Below are positions 38,701-51,800 of a stretch of 64,000 bases of DNA, piece after piece; the stretch's first letter is position 1; the number at the start of each line of letters is the position of its first letter. A program made the translations under genes and the position numbers. The notes under the pieces were generated by a model. The model did not search any database. It had not been told where the DNA came from and worked only from the letters and a program-made list of their open reading frames with translations. The stretch lies in contig RQTK01000315.1 of the NCBI GenBank assembly GCA_003991915.1, positions 114,501-178,500 on the forward strand, written 5' to 3'. The DNA is from Elysia chlorotica (lineage: Eukaryota; Mollusca; Gastropoda; Plakobranchidae).

Positions 38701-41700
38701 ATCAACTCAATTCAACTCAACGTAATGTGACAAGCGTACCTGCTGAGCAGCGATGATGAGCGCCCTCTCCTTTACCATGTTGGTGACCGGTATTAGCAGC
38801 GATTCTTTCAGTGTGACCCCAGACTCGCACTTCCAGTAGATGATGCTATCGTCACCTCCGTAGTGACCTCTGCCACTCCCTGCAATAGCAACAAGCAAAA
38901 TGGGTTTGAGATCCATAGAAAGCTTTTTGTTTAATGCATATATTACAATATTTTGGTCACGTCATAAGAAAGAACAGCTTCCAAAGAAATCGTTGAGGGA
39001 AAGATATAGAGTGAACGCAGCTGTAGTAGAAAAAGAACAAACTTGTTGAGCAACATTGCTGGTTGTATTAGGTACTCCTCACAAGTGCACAGATAAAGAC
39101 ATGGAAATTAGTGGCAAGTTATGATCTCCAAAATCACATGTGAAATGAAACCAAGAGTAGAATAGAATTTATCTTATTTATTGTAATCTTGATACAGGTG
39201 AATTAGAAACAAAAGTTGTTGGGTTTTTTTCTTTTGTGGGCAGAAACTGCTCAGATTTGTTGCTTTTTAGATGTGTAACAAAAAGAAATTTTATTGATGA
39301 TCATTATATAAGACATCCCTTCCAGCTCATTTACTTCAAAATTTGAGATTTTTCTATCTTATGTAATCCTGTGCAGGGCAGGAAGGGTTTCTAACTCTTA
39401 TACATATGTGACAGAAAAAAAAGCTAGGAATCTAAATCAATGTACAGCTTGAGAAAGATAGGAGAACACAAACCTGCGGCAGCTGCACTGCTAATCCGGA
39501 CGCTGCGTTTGTTGGGCACGTATGGGAGATAACTGGGTAGAGGCTGAAGAGCCTTCGCCTCAATAGAGTAGAGGAACTCTCCTATCTTTTCATTTAAGAA
39601 AATGACCGAACACTGGCGCTCTCCGACATGAAAAGGTAAGAAATCCACCTCCACTTCAGTGGGAATTTGTGGCTGGAGGGTCACGGTTCTCATTGGTGTG
39701 TGGAAGGCCATCAGTGTTGGGATCTGGGCTGGAGACAAAGACGAATGTAGGCTTTATCTTCTAAGATTTTATTATTATTATTATTGATTATATAGGACAA
39801 GGTCTGCTTACAAAAAAATGCAAGAGCTAAGTTCAATTTTTTTAATTCATCAAACAAGCATAGCCACTGCCAGCAGTTGATAGAATTGCTTCATGAATTG
39901 TGCTTTTTTTTTTTTAATTGTTGTCACGCTTTATTCATTTCTAAGGTATTCTTGTCAGGTGGAAGTGTGGAGACAAGTTGCCTTAATTAAGGTGAGCCAA
40001 ATTCTTAATATTATACCAAGGACAGGAAGCATATCCCATGATGGCTTACTTTTTCTTCGGCTTCTGTTGCTAGGATTATTTGTCTTTGCCTACAATATTT
40101 GGCTGCTATAGTTTAAGGAGATCTATTCGAGTAACAGGATCTATGTTTTAGAATGTTAAGCCAAGGAGAGAAAGGAAACCCCATGGTGCCCTACTGTTTT
40201 TGCTGCTGTTGCTTGGTGTATTTCTTGTTGCCTAATTTAAGTAACATGATCCAAAGGAATGAGAGCATTTCCCATGGTGCCTTACTGTTCTTCTGCTCCT
40301 GCTGCTCGAGGATTCGGTTCATGGGGATCACTTCGGGTGGAGTGTCCGGACGCTTCCTCCCGTTCATGATCTTTGAGCGCACTACTTTGGACTGCAAGAG
40401 AAGAGAAGCATGGAACAACTTCTTGAATTAATATTTCTATATTTGTAATACAGCAACATACATTTATTCAATTACCTATAGTTTATCTCATTAGATAGGG
40501 GGCCTACAATTTACATCGAATGTGTTTAATGTTTATGCCTCTTAAGGTACCTTTTTCTTCTTAGGATATTTTTTCCAGAGATGCTGTATCATATTATTTA
40601 AGTCTAATAAAAAGGACAGAGAACTCAAACTTGAATTCAAACGTCAATATTTTTAGTTCTGTTCCCTAAAAACACCCCTCAAAAGTAGTTAAAAGAGAGG
40701 CTTCACTCACTCTAGTTCTGTCCTTTAACTTCGTGAGGGCGTTTGTTCCCGTAGGATCAGAAGGGGTCACGGTGGACTCAATCAGGACGATACGGAACTC
40801 TCCACCCTCAGAAAATGGATTTGTCACCTCTAACATCACACGCTCCAGTTCATAGCAAGGAGACTCCACCTTCACAGTGGACTGTGGCAAGTAAAATATA
40901 TAGTGTGTAGCAGAACTGTTTATATTTTGATATGTTAGTGCAATGTGAATCAGCTGTCAGTAGACTTTCGTCTCAAAATTTCTAAACAATAGTGCAGAGA
41001 AGGAAGAGAAGGAGAGGTAGATAGAGAAACAAATTAGAATTAAGTATTACAGAGTGGACATGAAAGGCATCAAGTGACAAATTAAGGAGGGCAGAGGACA
41101 TAGAGAACTGACAGTAGCTGCTTTTCAAAAGCACGGATGTCCGTACGGTTCTTTCCACTACAGTATAAGTTGAGTCTAAAGTTAATGTGTAAAACTATAT
41201 TTATATATGTATATATTAAACGTCAGTGTTGTTAAAGTTAACATTTTGCAGGCCTAATTTATCATTATGCTTTTCAATTTTTATTTTAAGTTTTCTAAGA
41301 AGCACTCTGTATGCCTTATTCATTTAGTGTAGTATAGAGTAGTTCTAGGATGGTCTAGTTTCTAAGATTAGTTTAAAAATAAGTGTTTTTTTTTAAAATT
41401 ATTTTGATTCTATTGTATATGTCTAATATAAAAAAACATTCTTTATTCCTAATCTACTTTCAGATTCTAAAATGAATTTTGACATTTTTTGGGGTAACCT
41501 ATTTTAGATCGTTCTCAAGTCCCCTACACCTAGTCCTCTGCCATACATTGAATATTCTAAAGTCATATGTGTTAAGGTTATTTTCCTCTTTTGTCTTTCA
41601 TGAAGCAAGTTTGAATTTGCTTAATCTAGTACATGTAGAGATGAGGCTTGTTTTGACTTCTGTAGCCTAATGTCTCTAACGTTTGACTGCGAGTCTACCA

Positions 41701-41791
41701 TATAAGGTAATATGGACTTTTGTATTCCAACAAAGTTTGTTTTACACATTAACTTTAGATTCAAGAGAGAGAGAGAGAGATATATATATAT

Positions 41792-41837
<46 letters not shown>

Positions 41838-43313
41838 GCAGAGAAAAAAATATTAATATTGTAATGTATCGCCTGAATATGGAATTGAAGAGTTTTACAG
41901 CACATGAATAAACAAGTAACAAGTGACTTTTTTTTTCATCTAAATTTTAAGGTTTGGACCAAAAAGAATTGAAGTTCAGAAAGCACTGCAATATTCTTAA
42001 AGTATGGGTCATATATCACATAAGAGTAGCAAAGCTTCAACCTAAGTGTGTGTTTTCCAAATGAGTATTCAGAGAAGAGATTAATGAAATAGATTTACAA
42101 GTTAATTTTTCTAGTTTTTCTAAAACATTATTCTGGCAGCAGAGAAAAGATCTGAGTTGAAAAAAATTGTCAGGAGAAAACCAAACTGGGCAAGCACACA
42201 CAAGAGTATCCAAACTTATTATTGTCAGCATTTTCCCTCAAAGCAAACAAACATAAGAGAGAAAGAGGCAAGCAAGATGCACACACATACACATCACAAG
42301 TAAGAATAACATGGCTTTTCATTTGACAGACTTAGTGATAGCAAGAAGTATCTATGAAAACGGTGCAGATTGAATTTGAACTGGATATTGTTATAAATAC
42401 AAGTTCATAATACTATTGTGTTTAGCAGGCATGTAAAAATAAATGCAATTTTCAAAATAATAATTTATTCATTTTCTCACTCTAATTTCCTTAGCATATA
42501 GCCGAAACCTTAGAAACTAAAATTTACTTTAGGATAAATAAAATGGACTGTCATTTTGGTTATTTCCAGTCACAAGTTACTGGGTTTGTTGTTACTTTAT
42601 GTTGTTTTTGTTGTAAATAAGGGGTGATCGAGCTTTAAATGTTAGAGATGTAATGCTTACATACGTTTTGTATATTACTTTAAACGTTTTATGTGGGTCC
42701 AAAAATACCACGAGCATTTTCTTCTCATTTTAAATTACAATACTTGAAATAGGAATATTTCTTTAAAATTGTACGTATCCCTCAAATATCCATTTTGACT
42801 ATTAAAAAAAAACACGGCCCTACACATACCCCACCCACAGGGTACATAGAACTCAATAGAGGGCTTCAAGTCATGTCGACAGATTCACCTATGTAGTTTC
42901 CTTTTGAAAATAATAACTGAATTTATTTACAAATGTGGGAAAATGCAAAAAAATGGAAAAAAAACCTTCTTTTTCATTAAAACTTTCAAACTCAGAGCTA
43001 TTGTCAATGTTTTCATTTTTTTCTTTTTTATTGTGATGGGTTTAGTGAAATTGCTAAAAGTGAGTGTCATTGCACAATCAAACAGTGGCCAGAAATGCAG
43101 TCTGGTTACCTGGTCTAAGCCTTTCTTCTGGAAAAGCAAAACAAATCAAGAAAAATAAAATAACTGAAGTATACGTAGTGAGACATGTACAAGGAAATAT
43201 GCAAGAAGGGAAACAAATGAAGGACAGATAACTCAACATCTGGGGTTGTGATACTTTTATTTTACATTAGAGAGCCATATAGAAACTTGGTGAACAGGGA
43301 CAAGAATGACAGT

Positions 43314-43379
<66 letters not shown>

Positions 43380-46300
43380 GAGAGTGAGACAAAGGGAAAA
43401 AAAACATAAGAATGTTGGATACATGAAGGTCTACAAATGCGACATGAAGCGATAGAAGAGATAGGAAGAATCACAGAATCCAAATAAAGTGTGTCAGTGA
43501 ACCTAAACGATCTTTTAGGATAGCGGGGTTCATTCAACATCACATTTCAGGAAACATGTGTAGCACTAGCTCAAATTGGTGGTAAGCAATCTCAAACACT
43601 TTTAAAAAGTGAAATATTTGGGTAAAGAACAGCTGCAGGAATTTTTTCTAATATTTGCAAATTTTTGTTTGTTGAGAGCTCAAAGTTAAACAGGAGCTTC
43701 TGATGAATATTATTCTGTCCTCTCCATATGTGTATCTTTTAAAAAGTGAAATATTTGGGTAAAGAACAGCTGTAGGAATTTTTGCTAATATTTGCAGATT
43801 TTTATTTGTTTGTTGAGAGCTCAAAGTTAAACAGGAATTTCTGATTAATATTATTGTGTCCTCTCCATATGTGTATCATTAAGAAAATGTATTAATGTAT
43901 GGAATATTCAATAAACCTAGCATATTGGTGCTCTTAGATAAATCTTAACATTTTATAAACAATCAATAACTTCTAGCAAGTAGATTCATATACAAAAGCA
44001 CAAAAAAATAAAAGCTAATGCGTGTTTGAAATTCGCTTTGTTAGTTGACAAAGAAGCAAGATATGGTAGGTTTTAGTTTGTTTCCATCCAGGGGCCGTGT
44101 TCATTTGAAAGCGCAGGCCTAAAAGTCGGACGTAACTTACGTCTGAAATTTACATTTAGTCTAAGACCTATTCATGGGAATTTCCTAGTACTAAATTTTG
44201 ACGCAAGTTTACACCTGCTCCGAGGCAGGACTAAGGGCTAAAATTTGGTCGCAAGTCTATCTAAAGCCTATCAAAAATCAATTATAATTACTTCTGTGTT
44301 GTTTTAGTCGGATTTTAATTATTTTATAGTTTAATTTTACCATTTTGACACACCTTATGGGGCATTTACCCATTATTATGATTTTTCTTAATTTAGATCT
44401 ACAATAAAAACAAAGGAGATCAAATGAAAGATTTCACCCTGTGGTTTATAGAAATAAAGAAATTAATAATGGGTTTGAGTTTTGGTACTTAATTTTTATA
44501 ATTGTTAAATAAGTTATATTAAATTTCAGAACAGAGTCTACATTTTCACTTTCCCTCCTTTTTTAGACGTAGCTAGTCTACGACAAAAATTTGCCATGAA
44601 TACCGGCTTAGTCTACGTAAAAAATTTAGTACCGACTGTATCAGTTTTTAGGCCTAGTTTACGACCGCTCATGAATACGACTCCTGGTTTAAGAAGCTAT
44701 GCTTGTATCCTTTGTTTTTCCACACTAACCTAAAGATTCTCAGCGTAGAAAGAGAGAATGAGGCAGTAAAGACACACTTTGTCCCCTATATTCTATTATG
44801 AATGGGAAGGCATGTAGTTTTCTATTTGCTTCAGATTAAAAGGATGGAGAGCTGTAGAGCTATCTTGTTATTAGTCAGACCATATGATGATTTTGTGAAC
44901 TGACTGAATATTTATCAAGACCAAACTCCACCGTACTGTCTATTTTCCTGTCAGAGCATGAATTTGTGGGGGTAGGGTGTGGAAGTTTTGGTTGGCGTGT
45001 GTGTAGTTCAGTGTGTCTGAAACTACCAACAAAAGCTTGTGTATCATATCTACAGCAATATATCTTACCTTCCTCTGCAGGTGAGTTGAAAACAATACAG
45101 ATATTGCATTAGATACATTAAACAAATTGCCATATGAATAAGAACTGTTTGAAAATACCAATTCATACTGTTTGGACCAAATTAATTTTTGGGTGTCATG
45201 CTATTAACCACAACCATAAACTGGTCTTTGGGGATAGCATAATATTTTTCTTAACTAGCTCACTCATGACTTTCAAGTTTTAATGCCCTAAAAATAGCAG
45301 AAAAGAGTAAAATGTCTGAATGTAATTAGATACACAAAAAAGGGAAATATTGACTTAAAGAGAGAATGATGTAGAGACAAACTGAAAGAAATACAAATAA
45401 AGAAAGAACGGCTTGAAATACAGCAAAGATGGACAAATTCAGTTAAAGTTGAACTAAAATATTGTCAATAATGTTTGCAATGAAAGAGATTAAATATTTT
45501 ACAAAACCAAAAAGAACAAAGAAATTTTAAAAAATTGTAAGTTGATCAAAGCTACTTATAAACTCACTTTAGGTCGGATGTTGTCTATCTCTGTGGTGAG
45601 GTTAAAAGTCAAAGTGCTCCCGGTGGCGGCACCCTGTCTCCGTCCAACCAGCACCAGAACAGCTTGCGCCGACCGCAGGAAGCGACTTTTGAACTCCACA
45701 GACAGCGGAAGGGTGGACTTGGGTGGAATTGTCACCGTAGAACCTTTGGGCACGGAGAAGTCTCTAGCATCTCGACCAGCAATGAGAACATGGTAAACAA
45801 GGTTCTTGGGGCTGGAGTTGTTCACCTTCACCTGAAGGGTGGAGAAAATGGGGGGGAGGATGGGGAGAGCAGTAAATTAATATAAAATTGCAAAAAAACT
45901 TCACTTTTAGCAAGGAACACATGAAAAGAAAATTTCTTTTAACCTTAATTTGTATATTGGGATCAAAATAACTGGTGGGATTTCACGAAAAAGGATGAAG
46001 TCCATTGACATTGAGATGTATTTCCTCTCACAGATAAAAATTATGTTTTGATTTTTGGAGGGGCTTGCTGTGGCATTTAAAATTATACAATTATACATTC
46101 TTTGCTCACTTCTCTTCTTAGTCAAGTGCTAGTTCAAAACCCATCATCTTAAAAAATATAGTCTATAGGCCTATAGTGCTGTAGTCTATAGGCCTATAGT
46201 GCTGATGTTGGATGTTCAGCAACCACCTCAACTCAACTCAACTGGATGATTCGTTTTGATAATTTTTGGCCAATTTTTTTTCTCAGGCCTTACACCCTCT

Positions 46301-47902
46301 TGCAGGAAAAAAATTATACCTATATATATATATATATATATATATAGCATATATCTGTCTTACAAATAATTAAAACTTCATCTAAACGCATCTCAAATTC
46401 AGGAATCCTCATCTCCCTTGCTCCCCTATCCTTTCCAAGCCCCCTGACCCCTGACCTTGACCTTGCATGCCTCTGACCTGACGAGTGACCGTGCTGTGAA
46501 GCGAGCCTGTGAACTCCATGGTGGCCTTGGGCAGATACTGCGGTAGCCGCTGGTACAGGTGTACTGCAAGCAGCAGTAGAGGAATTGGGTTCGGATCTGT
46601 GATGTCAATGGCCTAAGAGTAGAGCAAGATATTGCACATTAAATGTCATGGATGAGGTAGATTTTTAAGTATCATCTCAAAGAATTTTACTATGAATGTC
46701 ATGAGAATGTCATGAGCTAGGTAGATATTTAAGTATTATCAAAAGATATTTTACTATGAATATCAGGAGAATGTCAGGAGAGAGAGAGACTCACAAGTAT
46801 TATACATGTGTGAAATTTCTTTATCTAAAAATAAAATATAAGAACTGGTAAATTGTGTTATTATTGTGTTCACATTTTTAAAAACATGACTCACTATTCT
46901 ACAGTTTCTGTTTTAATTCAAGAGAAGTGTTCCTTAAAACCCATAGTATTCCTGATTGTAGACATAGATGAATTAGATAATTCTCTTTTAGCAATATTTT
47001 CAGGTTTTAGAGTTAGTTGTAACTATATTATGTTTATGATAATAAAGACTATGACTGTAGTCTTAATTAATATAATATATAGTCATGGAAAATAATAAAT
47101 AATGGTGTAACCATTGTGAACTAATCAATGATAATAAACAACTTGAAACACAATCTTAGTGCACCACGCCATAAAAAGGACAGGACACAATCAGAAATAT
47201 CATAGAAGATATCAATTCAGTTAAATACACTGACAGACTAGAACATTATCACATCGAGGACAGAGATTTTACAAAAACATTGTGATTGGCAAGTTCAGAT
47301 GAGCAAATTCATGAGAAAACAGGTGAAATTGTGAGTATGACAAAAAACTATATGCCAGGCATGCTGCAGAAAACTCAAACATAGAACATTTTTGACCTTT
47401 GAAAATGGATATAGTGTGTGTTCTTCAGTTTACATTACAAAGACTGTGGCTCAATCAAAAAGTTGACAAAACATGAGAATTGGTAACAGTGAGAAAAACA
47501 ATCAGCAAAGTTAACATATTTACATATTCACAATATTCAATCTATACAGTGCTACTCACAAAAAATAATGTAGCATGGTTTAAAAATGTATGTAAATTAG
47601 CATTTCCTATTGCTGGCATTCCAAAGAGAAATGGTAACCAATGTATTAGAAAGTAAGGAACTATAACACACATATAAAGGATTGAAACACTTGAATGGCA
47701 TGAGGTATGTGGTGGGAATGATAATAATTAAGTTGATCTCAAGTATAAGCTGGTTACTCTACAAACTGATAAATATTTACTCTGGTAATACTTGTTATCT
47801 GTAGAAAGAAAGGGCTGTCTCTCTCTCTATCTCTTTCTCTCTCTCTGTCTATTTTTTATTCCTCTTCCTCTCTCTCTCTCTCTCTCTCTCACTCTCTCTC
47901 CT

Positions 47903-47934
<32 letters not shown>

Positions 47935-48804
47935 CTTCTCTCCCTCTGTCTCCCCGTCTGTCTCTTTCTATCCATCGATATCTCCTTCTCTGTCTCTGTC
48001 TGTATCTCTCTTTCTTTCTTTCTCTCTCTCTATCTTCTCTCCCCCTCACTTTCTCTTTTACGCTTTAATCTCTAACCACCCTTCCCTAAAAGTGCCCGAT
48101 GGTCAATGTATACATTGTGTTTTTTTTTTTCGATGTGAGTCTGATAAAAAAAAACGACCACTTTTCTGAAGCATCTAATTACTTTTTGCCATTTTACTTT
48201 TCAATGAAAAAAAAAACCCATCCGTTTCATGCATATACTGATTTCAATTCTATCAAAATCATGTTTGCAAGGGTGAGCTAAACTTAAAATGACGGAGCCG
48301 TGAGTAACTGTATGGATAAAAATATACAGTTAATCGGCTCGACGCGAACATTTCTTTTCATTGGCAATGCAAGAGTTCCGTTCTCAAAGGCACGATTGGT
48401 CCGAGTTTTTAACACTGAGGCAGTGGAACTCCCTATGGAGACGAATGTTAATACAGAGCAGGGAATGTGAGATCTCTAGAACGGAAAAACAACAAACGGT
48501 CAGGTCTCTGGAGACAACCAGAAGTTCAATAGCCGATAAAGACCAATCCTCTAGAGTTAAATCTAGATTAGTTGCCACGAAAGCTGACCTCGATACGAGA
48601 AAACGCTTGACCGATCACGTTTATTTCCCCTGTGGAAAGTGTTCTTTTTCTTTCCCCGTGGAAACTTTATATTGGGATCAAATAGACCTTGCCTTAATAG
48701 ATAGTACTTGATTATTTATATCTGTTTANNNNNNNNNNNNNNNNNNNNNNNNNNNNNNNNNNNNNNNNNNNNNNNNNNNNNNNNNNNNNNNNNNNNNNNN
48801 NNAC

Positions 48805-48881
<77 letters not shown>

Positions 48882-51800
48882 GGATGATGATGATGATGAT
48901 GATGATAATATTAGTATAATAATGATTATAATAATAAAAATAATATTTTAATTCCAAGTCCTGATTATCGAGTTTATGGAGGCTATTTCAAAATATAATC
49001 AAGACAAATTAATGAGACCACGCAAGTCCTGTCCTGAAATACAATGATCAAGACCTAACTGAAGACAAATCTAAATCTTTGACATTATAGACAATAAGAA
49101 GGACTTACACGCATTACACACATTCAATTAAACGCAGGACAGAAAAATTGTTGCATCAGGGTAATGGACAGAGCTGACTAGAAAAGACATGTGAGTTTCA
49201 AGTAAGGTCTAATGAGTTATGGCAAAAACTTACTTGAAAGTTTTGTGTTAGTATACTTACTAGGAAAGGTATATGATCCTGAAGTGAGTGTCCAATGAAC
49301 TATGAACAGAATTGACTTGGATATTTTAAAGTAAGGGTATAATGAGATAAAATTCAACTGACTGGAACAGTTTTAAGTCTAGAATGGAATGAGGCGTAAC
49401 CATGACTCACCAGGAAAGGCATGTGAGCTCCAAGTAAAGCTGCAATGACCAGACCATCCATCAGATCATAATCAAAGTTGACGATCCAGCGTGATGGAGG
49501 AACGCCTCCTGAAATATATTGTTTAATTCATTGGATTACAAACCTTGATTTTAACAGAGCTTGATGTAACATTTGTTTAGTTTTATGTCCACAGGTTTCT
49601 CTAATAACGTTTCATGGATATAGGAACACCAAGTGAGAGTAAAACTTGGATGCTCATGCTTGTCAGTCCAGAAAACGAATGCACTGAGTTGCCTGATCTA
49701 TGTGTTTCATATCATAAAGTAACAATAAACTTTTTTTTTAAATAAGTATTCTGTAATATCAGTTCTAAAGTTACCAAAACTAAAAGAGTTCGACATTATA
49801 AGATATGGTAGTCTTAGAGTGCTTAACCGGCTGCTCCACTCAAGCTCTCATATTTTTATCTATTTTTGTTAATAGTTCTGGAAATGTATATTTGTGCTTT
49901 CTGAAATTTGAATATTAGTATTGATTTTGTGAAGTTTTTGTGCATATGCTTCTTATAAAATCATGTTATGAGAGGACAGGGATAACGGGGATGACGCCCA
50001 CATTTCATCTCTGATGCCATATCAATCTAATGTACACTGTTTTTCCAAAAATTGTATCGTTTTTATTTTTTGTGTAACCATGTTTGTTTTATTATCATTA
50101 TATTTGTGAAATACATGTAACATGTCCAAATCGATTTTCCCTCAAAGGGACAAATAAAGATTATCATATCATATCAAAGTATCATGATAATTATTTAAAA
50201 CTATAATTTTTATTTGGAGTAATAGGGCTTTTCATATTTTACCTATCACTGGTCCCACTTGCGAGGATGGTGTTTACTTAAAGCATTGACACCAATGTAA
50301 ATAAGACCGTATAAAGACCACTGTTACGGGACACATCAACCGAGCTATGACACATCGGTCAGTATTATTTTCTCACCAAACTTCCTGAAAACGTTTCACA
50401 TATATTATCTAAGCAAACCTGCAGAACAAAGAGAAAAGGCAGGCGTACGCAGAGAAGAATTCAAATATTCTGCAATGTTTTTTTTTTTACAAAATGCATT
50501 TCAAGCACAAACTACTATTATTTAAGCAGGATCTCTAAATGCGCAATCGTGCAAAAACAAGACTGAAGGCATTGGAGATTTGATTAAAGAGTTGAACATA
50601 GACTTGTTATGTTTAACAAAAACTTGGTTAGGAGAGGAAGGGGATGACGTTCATATTTCATCTATGATACCACCTGGTTAAGACTGTAAATCACGACCTT
50701 GATTAGGTCGATCGGGAGGAGGTATAGCCTTTGTTTTTTTATCTCACAGTTTCCCTGCCTGTAATGTAAACTCCTCTCTCCTATCAACACCTCCTACATC
50801 TTTTGAGGTTCAATTGATCGATATTAAAGCTCAGTGCTCCACCTGTACTATCGTGTGTACCTACTGGCCTCTTTTCAACAGAAAACACAGGATCAACAGT
50901 GACAGTATTTTTGCTGACTTACAAAATCTGGTAAACACTATCAGTGAAAAGCATCTCCATTTCGTTATCACCTGCGATTTTAACATTCATTTTGAGAACC
51001 CAGCCTCTCCAAGCATGAAAAGATTGAAATCAATTTTAGAGGATCACGGACTTGAGCAAAGGATGTCAGGGCCAACACAAAAGGCTGGCAATACTTTAGA
51101 CTTAGTTATTGAGCAAAGTTGTGTCCGTTTGATCAACACAGTAAAAGTCATTGATTAACAAATATTTGACCACTGCATGCTCGTTATTGACTTATTTTAT
51201 CCTAACAGCAAAATATCATAACATACTGTCCAGTCAAGAAATATTAAAAAGATAAATGAAATCAAAGACCTTAAGGAGGCACTAGAGATATCTCTCATCA
51301 CCATCGAACAACTCGACTCAACACTTTGCGCTACCCTAGACAAACACGCACCACCAATGAATTTTCAACATGACCATTAATTAACAAACTATTTTCTAAA
51401 AAGCCAAAAAGCAAGACAATACTATTACCCTTGGGACACTCCTGCCAGATCTCCGTCCTGTAGCTCTCGTAGTTGTAGTTCATCCAGGCCAGGAGGATGC
51501 GCTCCCCGACGCAGTAGATGTTGCTGGACAGGGGATCAGGATTTACTGCCGGCATCACGATATCCTTGTCCGGGTTGGAGAGCGCTTTCAGAGTTTTGGG
51601 CGTCACTTTGGCCAAGACCAGCACCTGCGGGCAGTGGGGAAGGGTGGAGAGGATACAGGTTGTTATAGTTGCCTTGATTTACTTTTCTAACTTTCTAAAC
51701 TGATGTTGTCTGTTATACACAATAGGCCTTCCTCAAATACATTCAGTTCTGAGCAATATGTCAGTTGATATGAAGAGTTGAAGTCAGTCAACTGTTGACT

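Larger units (their letters stand above)
46613..49410. other. CFAP47-like intron that should hold the missing CH segment
   Basis: 2.8 kb with an 82-bp imperfect tandem duplication near 46640-46790, a CT tract (47815-48050), a + strand open frame (48361-48711), a gap (48729-48802) and a GAT repeat. I found no - strand exon, although about 40 CH residues are expected between exons 49411-49508 and 46478-46612. Confidence 0.55.

Noticed and set aside
45069-45074. A 6-nt microexon (AGGAAG on the - strand) between a good acceptor and GTAAGA
   Set aside because: Six bases flanked by AG and GT occur easily by chance; I have no support beyond the splice motifs.
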